DNA of 64,000 bases, taken from NCBI RefSeq assembly GCF_947855115.1, contig NZ_CANTZW010000008.1:1-64000 (forward strand). Reading direction: 5' to 3'. Shown piece by piece: positions 1 to 9,672 of the stretch (position 1 is the stretch's first letter; each line of letters starts with the position of its first letter). Origin of the DNA: an uncultured Parabacteroides sp. Its GTDB lineage: Bacteria > Bacteroidota > Bacteroidia > Bacteroidales > Tannerellaceae. The translations under genes were made by a program, and so were the position numbers. The notes beneath the pieces are model-generated. The model was not told where the DNA came from and ran no database searches. It saw only the letters and a program-made list of their open reading frames with translations.

Positions 1-1
1 A

Positions 2-79
2 ATTAAAAATAAAGCTATATTTGCTGCGTCAAATGATTATAAGTTCCACCAGAACGATGAAGAAGTACTTTCATGGTAG
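2..79 (+). CDS. C-terminal end of an unidentified gene, cut by the left edge
   Basis: An open frame enters from the left edge and runs 25 codons to a TAG at 77-79, ending in the residues NDEEVLSW. The composition (mixed charged and aromatic residues) looks like a normal protein C-terminus, and the stop lies 130 bases before the next gene, which is a plausible spacing. The product cannot be identified from so little. It could also be a chance open frame. Confidence 0.35.
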   Translation: MKNKAIFAASNDYKFHQNDEEVLSW

Positions 80-209
80 TTAACCGAGGATTTATGATTA
101 TACATTGAATAATTTGAGAGAGTGAATATTATAAGAAACGAGATTTAAAATATTATGCCTTAAGTCTTACTTATAGTAACAGCTATTTAATAAACAAAAA
201 ACGATTCTT

Positions 210-3200
210 ATGTTGAAAATTGTAAGACCTGTCAGTTTTGTTCTGTTGTCTACGGTGCTATGTTCCGAAGGCGTGATCCAAGCGTCCGATCGTGTGACAA
301 TAACTCCGAGAGTAGGAATTTCCCAGCAAGAAGGTACTTTGAAGGGAACGGTTAATGACAGTTTTGGTCCTGTAGCCGGAGCGTCAATAGTTGTAAAAGG
401 TACTACAAATGGTACTGTAACCGACATGAATGGTAATTTCGTGTTGGATGTGAAGAAAGGGGATGTGATTCAAGTATCCTTTATCGGTTATCTAACCCAA
501 GAGATTAAATATAATGGAGAACCCTCCATCAATGTCTCCTTGCGGGAAGATACCCAGAAATTAGACGAGGTTATCGTTGTCGGTTATGGTACGCAACAGA
601 AGGCGAACTTGTCGGGAGCGGTAGCTCAGTTGGATAGCAAGGAGCTGACGAGTCGTCCTATCTCTAACGTATCCTCGGGGCTTCAAGGTATGATGCCGGG
701 TGTTACGGTAACCTCCGGCCAAGGACGTCCGGGGCAGGATGGTAGTACGATCCGTATCCGTGGTGTAGGTACGTTGAACTCGGCAAGTCCGTATATTTTG
801 ATCGATGGTATCGAGAGTGGGTCTATGGATGATATCGATCCGAATGATATTGAGAGTATTTCTGTGTTGAAAGACGCTTCTTCTGCCGCTATCTATGGAT
901 CAAAGGCTTCTAATGGTGTTATCTTGATTACTACGAAACGGGGTAAGACCGGTGCGCCTCGTATTTCTTATAACGGATACGTGGGTGCCTCGAAAGCGAC
1001 ATCTGTAATTGACCGCGTTAGTTCGGCCGATTATGCGCGTTTGTGGAATCGTTTTGAGCCGGGACGTTATAGCGATAATGACATCCGGATGTTCGAGGAT
1101 GGTTCAGATCCTTATGGGCATCCTAATACGGATTGGAATGATGAGGCTTATCAAACGGGCTTGTTGCATAAGCACAATGTAAGTATTGCGGGTGGAGCGG
1201 AGAATGTGAAATACATGGCTTCAGCCGGATATTTAGGACAGACCGGTATCCTTCCTAACTCAGATCGTAAACAGTTTAATGGACGTACGAATTTGGACAT
1301 GCAGTTGACGAAGAAGTTGGCTGTTCGGATGAATATGTCATTTATCAAGAATAATTACTCGGATCCGAACTCTAGTTATTATGGGGGATCTTCCGACCAG
1401 ATTATTCGTCAGTTGAATATTATCAGCCCGATGATTCCGGTGAAAGATCAGGATGGTAAATACGGGCAAACGAATGACGGTAACCCGATTGCATGGCTAG
1501 ATTCCGGGCAGACTGTAGACGATTGTAACCAGAATTTCACCGGTTCTCTTTCTGTAGACTATGATATTATCGATGGATTGAAGGCTACGGTGACCGGTGC
1601 TTACGTAAATGAAGACCAACGTCATACAGAACGTGTATTGAGTATACCGGATGATCCTGTATCTGCATCTCGTACTACATCCTTGATTGAGCGTTTCGTA
1701 AACTGGAAACGTTATAACTTCGATGCTTTGCTGAATTATAGTAAGGATTTCGGTCAGCATGGATTGAAAGTGATGGTGGGTTATCATGCGGAGAAATATG
1801 AGATCAGCAAGAATCAGATGCAAAGGAATAATTTCCCAAGCAACAGTTTGAATGACATGGATGCCGGGGCTGCTTCTACACAGACTAATAATGGTTTGAG
1901 CCGTGAGTTAGCCATGCTTTCTTACTTTGGTCGTATCAATTATGATTTCGCAGGCAAATATTTGTTGGAGGCAAACTTCCGTGCGGATGCTTCTTCCCGT
2001 TTCGCTCCGGGACATCGTTGGGGATATTTCCCTTCTTTCTCTGGTGCTTGGCGTATCAGTGAGGAGGCATTCATGGAAAGTTCGCGTGATTGGTTGAACA
2101 GCTTGAAGATACGTGCTTCTTGGGGTATGTTAGGTAATCAAGATGCCTTGAATAAATCCAACCCTTGGGAGAACCAGTATTATCCTTGGATGCAAACGTA
2201 TAATTTGGACGGCAATTATCCTATGGGCGGGAACTTGACGACAGGATATTACCAGAAAGCTTATCGTATCGAGGATTTGTCATGGGAGAAAGCTACGACT
2301 TGGGGTATAGGTCTGGATGCGGTTATTAATCATGTGACTTTTACGTTTGATTACTATGATCGCAAGACCACGGATATTATCATGGAGGTTCCGGTTCCGA
2401 CCGAGTTTGGTTTGGATCCTTATTTTGATAACGTTGGCGCTATGCGTAATCGAGGTGTCGAGTTACAATTAGGTTATAATAATAAATGGAACGATTGGTC
2501 TTTGAATGTTCTCGGTAATATGGCCTATAATAAGAATAAGATCGAGGACTTAGGTGGTGTAGACCGTATGGCAAATCCTGATGATGGTGATTTGTGGCGT
2601 TTTGTAGGAAATCCAATTGACTCTTATTATGTATATAAGGCCGATGGCTTTTTCCAGTCTGATGCGGAGGCAAAGCAATGGATGGATACATATAAAGGAA
2701 AAGACGGTTATCCGTTTGGGCAAGATTTCCAAGCAGGTGATTTACGTTATGTTGATACAAATGGAGATGGAAAGATCGATGCGGACGACCGTGTATTGTC
2801 TAAGACTATTAATCCGGTTGTTACATTTGGTTTAAATTTGAATGTGGGTTATAAAGCGTTTGACTTGACCTTGAATTTCACGGGTGCGGCAAATGTAGGT
2901 CGTGCCTTTACGAAAGAGGCTTTTGGAGAGTTCTCGGGTAGTGCCGGGCATCCATCTACCGCTTGGTTGGATAGCTGGACTCCGGAAAATCCAAATGCGA
3001 GTATGCCGCGCGTAGCGGAAGCGCGCATGTCGCCAAGTGAAGCTTCTAACGTGATGTCTGATTTCTGGGTAATCAATACAAGTTATCTGCGTTTAAAGAC
3101 ATTACAATTAGGATATACGCTACCAAAGAGTGTTTTGAGTGTGATTGGTTTATCGAATGTACGTGTTTATTATTCTGCGGAGAATTTATTTACGATAGAC

Positions 3201-3299
3201 TCTATGCCGTTGAACGTGGACCCGGAAACGGTAAGTTCTCGTTTGTCTAGCTATCCGTTGGTTATGACAAACTCTTTCGGCGTAAATGTAACATTCTAA
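210..3299 (+). CDS. SusC/RagA-type TonB-dependent outer-membrane transporter
   Basis: Outer-membrane beta-barrel that takes up a glycan oligomer with TonB energy, working with the SusD lipoprotein encoded next. Visible parts are an N-terminal signal sequence (about residues 1-25), a carboxypeptidase-D-regulatory-like domain (about 42-117), a TonB-box-like DEVIVVGYG at 119-127, a plug with the typical IRIRGVGTLN and ILIDGIESG segments, and a barrel ending in F (VNVTF). The length of 1029 residues is normal for the family. There is no STN domain, so it should not signal to an anti-sigma factor. It is followed after 31 bases by its susD partner. The substrate is unknown because no enzyme gene lies in this unit within the window. 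Confidence 0.95.
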   Translation: MLKIVRPVSFVLLSTVLCSEGVIQASDRVTITPRVGISQQEGTLKGTVNDSFGPVAGASIVVKGTTNGTVTDMNGNFVLDVKKGDVIQVSFIGYLTQEIKYNGEPSINVSLREDTQKLDEVIVVGYGTQQKANLSGAVAQLDSKELTSRPISNVSSGLQGMMPGVTVTSGQGRPGQDGSTIRIRGVGTLNSASPYILIDGIESGSMDDIDPNDIESISVLKDASSAAIYGSKASNGVILITTKRGKTGAPRISYNGYVGASKATSVIDRVSSADYARLWNRFEPGRYSDNDIRMFEDGSDPYGHPNTDWNDEAYQTGLLHKHNVSIAGGAENVKYMASAGYLGQTGILPNSDRKQFNGRTNLDMQLTKKLAVRMNMSFIKNNYSDPNSSYYGGSSDQIIRQLNIISPMIPVKDQDGKYGQTNDGNPIAWLDSGQTVDDCNQNFTGSLSVDYDIIDGLKATVTGAYVNEDQRHTERVLSIPDDPVSASRTTSLIERFVNWKRYNFDALLNYSKDFGQHGLKVMVGYHAEKYEISKNQMQRNNFPSNSLNDMDAGAASTQTNNGLSRELAMLSYFGRINYDFAGKYLLEANFRADASSRFAPGHRWGYFPSFSGAWRISEEAFMESSRDWLNSLKIRASWGMLGNQDALNKSNPWENQYYPWMQTYNLDGNYPMGGNLTTGYYQKAYRIEDLSWEKATTWGIGLDAVINHVTFTFDYYDRKTTDIIMEVPVPTEFGLDPYFDNVGAMRNRGVELQLGYNNKWNDWSLNVLGNMAYNKNKIEDLGGVDRMANPDDGDLWRFVGNPIDSYYVYKADGFFQSDAEAKQWMDTYKGKDGYPFGQDFQAGDLRYVDTNGDGKIDADDRVLSKTINPVVTFGLNLNVGYKAFDLTLNFTGAANVGRAFTKEAFGEFSGSAGHPSTAWLDSWTPENPNASMPRVAEARMSPSEASNVMSDFWVINTSYLRLKTLQLGYTLPKSVLSVIGLSNVRVYYSAENLFTIDSMPLNVDPETVSSRLSSYPLVMTNSFGVNVTF

Positions 3300-3330
3300 T
3301 TTAGTTGAGAAATTTAAAATAAAAGATTTT

Positions 3331-4938
3331 ATGAAACGATTATCGATATACGTATTGGCGGCTGGAATGGCTGCATTATCTACTTCCTGTTCGGATTTTC
3401 TGGATACGGTGCCTAAGGATCAGTTGGCTCCTTCTACCACATGGCAGACTGAAGCGGACGCAAAGGGCTTTATAGTAGGTTGTTATAAGGATTTATTAGA
3501 TGGAAATACATTACTCTATTTAGATTGTGGTTCGGATATCGGCTATAATAATTTTTCTTGGGAAGGATTCCGCCCGTGGGGTGATGGTTCTTTGTCTAGT
3601 TCTAATCCGGGGCAGATCCTTTATGATTATAAGTCGATCCGCAAAGCGAATACATTCTTAGAAAATGTCGATCAAGTGACATTTTCTGATGAGGCGGTAA
3701 AAGCCAATTATGTAGCTCAAGCGAAAGCTATCCGTGCTTATAAGTATTTTTTGATGAACTGGTGGTATGGCGGTGTGCCTATTGTCAGTTCTTACTCAAG
3801 TGCGGATGAGGCAAAAGTGGAACGTAACACGGAACAAGAGGTACGCGATTATATCGCTAAGGACTTAGAAGAGGCTTTGGCTGGGATTGCGGATGTTCCG
3901 GAGGCTCGTGGCTATATCGCCAAAGGTGCTGTTTTAGCGATCAAGATGCGTGAGGCTTTATATTATGGTGATTGGCAAAAGGCAAAAGATGCGGCTAAAG
4001 CGATCATTGATTTGAAGCAGTATGAGTTGGATCCGGATTATACGAATCTTTTTAAGGTATCGGGAGTGGATTCTAAAGAGATAATCTTGGCAGATCAGAA
4101 TATTGAGACGTTGGACGGATTGGGAACAATCGGACAGATGTATAATAACGTAGATCAGGGCTGGTCTTCTATTGTCCCGACCCAGAATTTGGTGGATATG
4201 TATGAAATGTCTGATGGATTGACGAAAGAGGAGTCAAAGAGTTATGACGCGAAGCACCCGTTCGCAAATCGTGATCCTCGTATGGCCATGACTGTTTTAT
4301 ATCCGGGACGTGAGTGGAGAGGTGATATCCTTAATACTTTGGACGAGAAACTTCAAGATGGTAGTGCCAACAAGAATTTCCCGACTTATACCGATAATGC
4401 CTCCAAAAGTGCTCTGACTTGGGCGAAATACTTGGATCCGATGGATCAATATGGAGATGTTTGGAGCTCGGGCGCTTGTCCGATCGTATTCCGTTATGCA
4501 GAGGTTCTTTTGACGTATGCGGAGGCTGCGAATGAATTGAGTGGTCCTTCTGAAGAGATCTATGGTTATTTGAATCAGATTCGTCAACGTGTAGGTATGC
4601 CGGAAGTGGATAAGGCTAAATACGGGACGAAGGATAGACTTCGTGAATTGATTCGTCGTGAACGTACGGTAGAGTTGGCCGGCGAAGGCTTGCGCCGTGC
4701 GGACATCATCCGCTGGCAAGAAGATGGAAAGATGCTTGCCGAGAAAGTCATGAATGGTGATTTGTTACGTATTACAGGGACGATTAATTATGGTGAATCT
4801 GAGCCTACTAAACGTGCGGAAATCACAGGTACGGCTGTTATTGAAACTCGCCAGTTCTCTTCTCGTAATCGTTATCTGCCGATTCCTCAGACAAGTATTG
4901 ATAAGAATCCGAACTTGAAACAGAATCCGGGTTATTAA
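3331..4938 (+). CDS. SusD/RagB-family glycan-binding lipoprotein
   Basis: Surface lipoprotein that lids the preceding SusC barrel and helps capture the oligosaccharide. The N-terminus has a lipoprotein signal with lipobox LSTSC (Cys20), followed by the typical SDFLDTVPKDQ start of mature SusD proteins. The C-terminal half has the family pattern (YAEVLLTYAEAANE, then IRRERTVELAGEGLRRADIIRW) and the usual ending NPNLKQNPGY. The 535-residue length is normal. A hairpin terminator follows at 4958-4995, so this pair looks like the end of its transcription unit. Confidence 0.95.
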   Translation: MKRLSIYVLAAGMAALSTSCSDFLDTVPKDQLAPSTTWQTEADAKGFIVGCYKDLLDGNTLLYLDCGSDIGYNNFSWEGFRPWGDGSLSSSNPGQILYDYKSIRKANTFLENVDQVTFSDEAVKANYVAQAKAIRAYKYFLMNWWYGGVPIVSSYSSADEAKVERNTEQEVRDYIAKDLEEALAGIADVPEARGYIAKGAVLAIKMREALYYGDWQKAKDAAKAIIDLKQYELDPDYTNLFKVSGVDSKEIILADQNIETLDGLGTIGQMYNNVDQGWSSIVPTQNLVDMYEMSDGLTKEESKSYDAKHPFANRDPRMAMTVLYPGREWRGDILNTLDEKLQDGSANKNFPTYTDNASKSALTWAKYLDPMDQYGDVWSSGACPIVFRYAEVLLTYAEAANELSGPSEEIYGYLNQIRQRVGMPEVDKAKYGTKDRLRELIRRERTVELAGEGLRRADIIRWQEDGKMLAEKVMNGDLLRITGTINYGESEPTKRAEITGTAVIETRQFSSRNRYLPIPQTSIDKNPNLKQNPGY

Positions 4939-4957
4939 TTTCTTAAAAACATTAGAT

Positions 4958-4995
4958 AAAAAAGGGGGGAGGCCGAGAGGTTTCTCCCTTTTTGG
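4958..4995 (+). terminator. Rho-independent-type terminator after the first susCD pair
   Basis: An A-rich, G-rich left arm (4959-4970) pairs with a right arm TTTCTCCCTTTTT (4981-4993), giving AAAAAGGG against CCCTTTTT plus further wobble pairs, and the right arm ends in a T run. It lies 20 bases after the susD stop. Confidence 0.6.
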
Positions 4996-5078
4996 ATTAC
5001 ATTTGGCAGATATTGAGATCGTATATAATTTGATTTTGTTATGAAAAAGGACTGATGGTTTTGATATTGCTTGAAAAG

Positions 5079-5111
5079 TTTGTAAGTAAACCTTGAACTG
5101 TTGTATCTTTG
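5079..5111 (+). promoter_or_regulatory. Bacteroidetes-type promoter for the ABC-F gene
   Basis: A -7 box TATCTTTG (5104-5111) matches TAnnTTTG exactly and a TTTG (5079-5082) lies 21 bases upstream, matching the -33 element and spacing used by the Bacteroides primary sigma factor. The gene starts 24 bases downstream. Confidence 0.55.
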
Positions 5112-5134
5112 CAGCTATAAATTGAAGAAACGGT

Positions 5135-7081
5135 ATGATTTCGGTTGAAGGACTAACAGTTGAGTTTGGCGGTTTTACGCTTTTTGATGATATTTCTTTC
5201 GTGGTGAATAAGAAAGACCGTATTGCGTTGGTGGGAAAGAACGGTGCGGGTAAATCTACGATGTTAAAAATATTTGCAGGCCTGCAATCTCCCACGGCCG
5301 GAACTGTTAGCGTACCGAAAGATGTTACGATCGGATATTTGCCCCAGCACATGCAATTAGTCGATACCCGTACCGTACGGGAAGAGGCAGAGTGTGCATT
5401 CGAGCATATCCATGAGATGGAAGAGGAAATCAACCGCCTGAATACCCAATTGGCAGAGCGTACGGATTATGAGTCTGAGGGTTATCAGAAGTTGATTGAT
5501 CGCGTAACATATCTATCCGAACATTTCCAGATGATGGGAGGAAACAACTACCATGCGGAATTGGAGCGAACATTAGCAGGATTAGGTTTTAGCCGTAGCG
5601 ATTTTGATCGCCCAACCTCTGAGTTCAGTGGAGGTTGGCGTATGCGCATTGAGCTGGCGAAACTTTTGCTCCGGCAACCGGACGTGCTGTTGCTGGACGA
5701 GCCGACGAACCATTTGGATATAGAATCTATTCAATGGCTGGAGAACTTTATCGCTACCCGGGCTAACGCCGTGATCTTAGTCTCGCACGACCGTGCTTTT
5801 ATTGATAATACAACCTTCCGTACCATAGAGATCGAATTGGGTAAGGTCTATGATTATAAAGTGAAATATTCGGAGTATGTTGTACTTCGTCAAGAACGTC
5901 GTGAGCAACAGTTACGTGCTTATGAGAACCAGCAAAAGAAATTGGCCGATACCGAGGCGTTTATCGAGCGTTTTCGCTATAAAGCCACAAAGTCCGTACA
6001 GGTACAATCTCGTATCAAGCAATTGGAGAAAGTGGAACGTATTGAGGTTGATGAGATAGATAGCGCTATGTTGCGATTGAAATTCCCACCTGCGCCCCGT
6101 TCCGGTTCTTATCCGGTGATCTGTGAGGAGGTGGCGAAACGTTATGGCGATCATTTGGTTTTCGAGCATGTGACGTTTACGATCAACCGTGGAGATAAGG
6201 TTGCTTTTGTTGGAAAGAATGGCGAGGGTAAGTCTACGTTGGTGAAATGTATCATGGGAGAGATCGCTGATTTCACCGGAAAGCTTCAATTAGGTCATAA
6301 CGTGAAGATCGGTTATTTTGCCCAGAACCAGGCGCAACTGTTGAATGAGAATCTTACGGTTTTTGAAACAATCGATTATGTTGCCCAAGGTGATATCCGT
6401 TTGAAGATACGGGATATCCTAGGCGCTTTCATGTTTGGCGGTGAAGCTTCGGATAAGAAGGTGAAAGTCTTATCCGGTGGTGAGCGTACTCGTTTGGCTA
6501 TGATTCGTTTATTATTGGAACCGGTCAACCTGCTGATTCTCGATGAGCCGACGAACCATTTAGATATGCGTTCGAAAGATGTATTGAAAGATGCCTTGAA
6601 AGAATTTGACGGTACGGTGATTCTGGTTTCTCACGATCGTGAGTTCTTGGATGGGTTAGTGGATAAAGTATATGAGTTCGGCAATCAAAAAGTCATCGAG
6701 CATTTAGGGGGTATTTATAGCTTCTTAGAGCATAAGAAAATGGATAGCTTGCGGGAATTAGAACGTTCCAATGGGACGAATGCGTCCGTGTCTGCCACAC
6801 AGGAAATCCATCTTTCCTCCAAAAAACTTTCTTATGAGGCAAGGAAAGAGCAAAGCAAAGCGATTAAAAAAGCTGAGAAAGCAGTCGCTGAGGCAGAAAC
6901 TCGTATCTCAGAGCTAGAGAATAGCATTGCCGCTATCGAAGCTAAGCTGGCTACACCGGAGGGGGCTTCGGATACTTCTCTTTACAGCGAATATTCCACA
7001 TTAAAGAAAGAATTATCCGATGCGATGGATTTATGGACAGAACGGACCTTGGAACTCGAAGAATTGTCTTCTTCTAATTAA
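5135..7081 (+). CDS. ABC-F family ATPase (Uup/YdiF type)
   Basis: Soluble tandem-ATPase protein of the ABC-F family, whose members act on the ribosome (translation factors, some antibiotic-resistance proteins) rather than in membranes. There are no membrane segments. The first ABC domain has Walker A GKNGAGKST (34-42), signature FSGGW and Walker B LLLDEPTNHLD. An interdomain linker rich in charged residues follows. The second domain has GKNGEGKST, signature LSGGERTRLAM and LLILDEPTNHLD. The C-terminus is a charged coiled coil (about 570-645), as in Uup/YdiF proteins. The 648-residue length is normal. It sits alone between a terminator and its own promoter. Whether it is housekeeping or protective cannot be told from sequence. 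Confidence 0.93.
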   Translation: MISVEGLTVEFGGFTLFDDISFVVNKKDRIALVGKNGAGKSTMLKIFAGLQSPTAGTVSVPKDVTIGYLPQHMQLVDTRTVREEAECAFEHIHEMEEEINRLNTQLAERTDYESEGYQKLIDRVTYLSEHFQMMGGNNYHAELERTLAGLGFSRSDFDRPTSEFSGGWRMRIELAKLLLRQPDVLLLDEPTNHLDIESIQWLENFIATRANAVILVSHDRAFIDNTTFRTIEIELGKVYDYKVKYSEYVVLRQERREQQLRAYENQQKKLADTEAFIERFRYKATKSVQVQSRIKQLEKVERIEVDEIDSAMLRLKFPPAPRSGSYPVICEEVAKRYGDHLVFEHVTFTINRGDKVAFVGKNGEGKSTLVKCIMGEIADFTGKLQLGHNVKIGYFAQNQAQLLNENLTVFETIDYVAQGDIRLKIRDILGAFMFGGEASDKKVKVLSGGERTRLAMIRLLLEPVNLLILDEPTNHLDMRSKDVLKDALKEFDGTVILVSHDREFLDGLVDKVYEFGNQKVIEHLGGIYSFLEHKKMDSLRELERSNGTNASVSATQEIHLSSKKLSYEARKEQSKAIKKAEKAVAEAETRISELENSIAAIEAKLATPEGASDTSLYSEYSTLKKELSDAMDLWTERTLELEELSSSN

Positions 7082-7172
7082 TGATATAATATTTTTCCAT
7101 CGCGGCGAAAACTCATAGAAAATATCATAGAAAATAACCATAAGTAGGTAGTTCATTTTAGCGAAAAGTCCT

Positions 7173-7180
7173 TAACTTTG
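7173..7180 (+). promoter_or_regulatory. -7 box upstream of the first nagA
   Basis: TAACTTTG matches TAnnTTTG and lies 36 bases before the start codon. No clear TTTG -33 box is seen at the usual distance. Confidence 0.4.
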
Positions 7181-7216
7181 TCTACTTAAAAAACGCGAAA
7201 GCTTAAAACTCATATC

Positions 7217-8383
7217 ATGTTAACTCAGATCATTAATGGAAAGATTCTTACCCCGCAAGGCTGGCTAAAAGATGGTTCGGTATTGATAAGCGATGGTAAA
7301 ATTCTAGAAGTAACAAACTGCGACTTAGCGGTAGTAGGGGCAACCTTGATAGACGCCAAAGGTATGTATATCGTTCCCGGAGGTGTGGAAATTCATGTAC
7401 ATGGAGGTGGAGGCCGTGATTTTATGGAAGGTACCGAGGAGGCTTTTCGTACGGCGGTAGCCACACATATGAAATACGGTACGACCAGTATCTTTCCCAC
7501 CTTATCCTCTTCTACCATCCCGATGATCCGTGCCGCCGCCGAAACTACAGAGAAACTGATGGCCGAGAAAGACAGCCCTGTTTTGGGACTTCATTTGGAA
7601 GGACATTATTTCAATATGAAAATGGCCGGTGGACAAATCCCGGAGAATATCAAGAATCCGGATCCCGAGGAGTATATCCCTTTATTGGAAGAAACGCATT
7701 GTATTAAACGCTGGGATGCCGCTCCGGAACTTCCGGGGGCGATGCAGTTCGGCAAATATATCACCTCAAAAGGTGTACTCGCCTCGGTAGGGCATACCCA
7801 AGCTGAGTTTGAGGACATCTTGACCGCTTATGAGGTAGGCTATACTCATGCGACTCATTTTTACAATGCTATGCCGGGCTTCCATAAACGCCGTGAATAT
7901 AAGTATGAAGGAACGGTGGAAAGTATCTATTTGCTCGATGATATGACTGTTGAGGTCGTAGCTGATGGTATCCATGTACCACCTACGATTCTTCGTTTAG
8001 TTTATAAGATAAAAGGCGTAGAACGTACATGTTTGATTACGGATGCCTTGGCTTGTGCCGCCAGTGATAGTCAGGTCGCTTTCGATCCTCGTGTCATCAT
8101 CGAGGATGGTGTATGTAAGTTGGCCGACCGTTCTGCCTTGGCGGGAAGTATTGCGACAATGGATCGTTTGATTCGTACGATGGTACAAAAAGCTGAAATC
8201 CCTTTGGAGGATGCCGTGCGTATGGCATCGGAGACTCCGGCCCGTATCATGGGAGTATCCGATCGTAAGGGAACCTTACAACGGGGTAAAGATGCCGATA
8301 TCGTTTTACTAGATCGCGATTTGAATGTCCGTGCGGTTTGGGCTATGGGCAAGTTAGTTGAAGGTACGAATAAACTATTCTAA
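7217..8383 (+). CDS. nagA: N-acetylglucosamine-6-phosphate deacetylase (NagA), first of two tandem copies
   Basis: Amidohydrolase that removes acetate from N-acetylglucosamine-6-phosphate in amino-sugar catabolism, cytoplasmic. The sequence has the amidohydrolase start IVPGGVEIHVHGGGG with the metal HxH, the metal glutamate in LHLEG, histidines in SVGHT and THFYNAM, the DGIH motif and the catalytic aspartate in TDALA. The 388-residue length is normal. An oddity is LEGHYFN where NagA proteins usually have LEGPYLN. It is followed after 12 bases by a second, clearly homologous nagA. The two probably share the promoter at 7173 and form a unit with the NagB-like gene beyond. Substrate specificity between the two copies may differ. 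Confidence 0.9.
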   Translation: MLTQIINGKILTPQGWLKDGSVLISDGKILEVTNCDLAVVGATLIDAKGMYIVPGGVEIHVHGGGGRDFMEGTEEAFRTAVATHMKYGTTSIFPTLSSSTIPMIRAAAETTEKLMAEKDSPVLGLHLEGHYFNMKMAGGQIPENIKNPDPEEYIPLLEETHCIKRWDAAPELPGAMQFGKYITSKGVLASVGHTQAEFEDILTAYEVGYTHATHFYNAMPGFHKRREYKYEGTVESIYLLDDMTVEVVADGIHVPPTILRLVYKIKGVERTCLITDALACAASDSQVAFDPRVIIEDGVCKLADRSALAGSIATMDRLIRTMVQKAEIPLEDAVRMASETPARIMGVSDRKGTLQRGKDADIVLLDRDLNVRAVWAMGKLVEGTNKLF

Positions 8384-8395
8384 ACAAAAACAATT

Positions 8396-9562
8396 ATGTT
8401 GACACAAATTATAAATGGTCATATCCTTACGCCTCAAGGGTGGATGAAGGATGGTTCCGTATTGATTAGCGATGGGAAGATCTTAGAGGTTACAAATAGC
8501 GATTTGGCAGTGATTGGCGCTAAGGTGGTGGATGCGAAAGGTATGTCTATCGTTCCTGGTTTCGTAGCGATGAATATTCATGGCGGTGGGGGCTTCGACT
8601 TCTCCGAATGTACGGAAGAGGCTTTTCATGGTGCGATCGCAGCCCATCAGAAGCATGGCGCTACCACTATTTTCCCGACCATACTGGCACCGGAGATCTC
8701 GGTGATTGATAAGGCGGTTGATGTATGCGAGCGGATAATGGCGAAAAAAGACAGTCCGGTCTTAGGTTTGCATATCGAGGGACCGTATTTAAATCCAAAG
8801 ATGGCCGCTAGTTTATTTATCGATAAGGAGAATACGGTTGATCCCAAGGTTTATAAGGAGTTGTTGGAGCGAACGAATTGTATCAAGCGTTGGGATGCTA
8901 GTCCGGAGATGCCGGGAGCGTTGGAGTTTGCTCGATATTTAAAGTCCAAGGGGATCTTGCCCGCTATTTCGCATACGGAGGCAGAGTTCGACGATATCAA
9001 GGCCGCCTATAACGCGGGTTTTACGCATGCGGCCCATTTTTATAACGCTATGCCGGGTTTTCATAAACGTCGTGAATATAAATATGAGGGAACCGTAGAG
9101 AGTGTTTTCTTGATGGACGATATGACGGTCGAGGTGATCGCTGACGGACGTCATTTACCATCTACGATCCTTCGACTGGTCTATAAACTGAAAGGAGTGG
9201 AACGTACATGTTTGGTTACGGACGCTCTTTCTTGCGCAGCCAATGAAGGCAAGCCTTTATCCGATCCCCGCATTATTATCGAGGATGGCGTATGTAAGTT
9301 GGCTGACCATTCCTCATTGGTAGGGAGTATCGCCACGATGGATGTCTTGGTACGTACGATGGTACAGAAGGCTGACATTCCTTTGGCCGATGCTGTGCGC
9401 ATGGCATCGGAGACCCCGGCTCGTTTGATGGGGGTAAGCGATCGTACCGGAACCTTGCAAAGGGGCAAAGATGCTGATATCGTGATCTTAGACCGCAAGT
9501 TGAATGTGCGTGCGGTATGGAGTATGGGAAATTTGGTTCCGGAAGCAAATACGCTGGTCTAA
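8396..9562 (+). CDS. nagA: N-acetylglucosamine-6-phosphate deacetylase-like protein, second tandem copy
   Basis: A paralogue of the preceding gene with the same length (388 residues) and long identical blocks, for example YNAMPGFHKRREYKYEGTVE, so the pair arose by tandem duplication. It keeps LHIEGPYLN (metal Glu), AISHT, AHFYNAM, DGRH and TDALS. The first metal-binding histidine of the HxH pair is an asparagine here (AMNIHGGGG), which may change metal binding; E. coli NagA also lacks a full HxH, so activity is still likely. The gap to the first copy is 12 bases, which suggests co-transcription. It could be a deacetylase for a different N-acetyl-hexosamine phosphate. Confidence 0.88.
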   Translation: MLTQIINGHILTPQGWMKDGSVLISDGKILEVTNSDLAVIGAKVVDAKGMSIVPGFVAMNIHGGGGFDFSECTEEAFHGAIAAHQKHGATTIFPTILAPEISVIDKAVDVCERIMAKKDSPVLGLHIEGPYLNPKMAASLFIDKENTVDPKVYKELLERTNCIKRWDASPEMPGALEFARYLKSKGILPAISHTEAEFDDIKAAYNAGFTHAAHFYNAMPGFHKRREYKYEGTVESVFLMDDMTVEVIADGRHLPSTILRLVYKLKGVERTCLVTDALSCAANEGKPLSDPRIIIEDGVCKLADHSSLVGSIATMDVLVRTMVQKADIPLADAVRMASETPARLMGVSDRTGTLQRGKDADIVILDRKLNVRAVWSMGNLVPEANTLV

Positions 9563-9624
9563 ATCAAATCTTTCGGCTAATAAATTTCTTCTATCAACGT
9601 ATGGTAAGACCAATACTTATTTGT

Positions 9625-9632
9625 TATATTTG
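9625..9632 (+). promoter_or_regulatory. -7 box upstream of the NagB-like gene
   Basis: TATATTTG matches TAnnTTTG exactly, 41 bases before the start codon, in the 110-base gap after the second nagA. It suggests the NagB-like gene has its own promoter in addition to any read-through. Confidence 0.45.
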
Positions 9633-9672
9633 TGACTCAAGTGAGATTGTAATACTAAATTAATAATTAAAC

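Noticed and set aside
41..57. GTTC-CACCA-GAAC dyad as a third operator
   Set aside because: It lies in the likely coding end of the left-edge gene, and one such 8-base match is expected by chance in 64 kb; kept only as a note in the operator finding.
4765..5433. 222-residue minus-strand open frame
   Set aside because: It is the antisense of the first susD end and the ABC-F start and crosses the terminator and promoter; no family pattern is seen.
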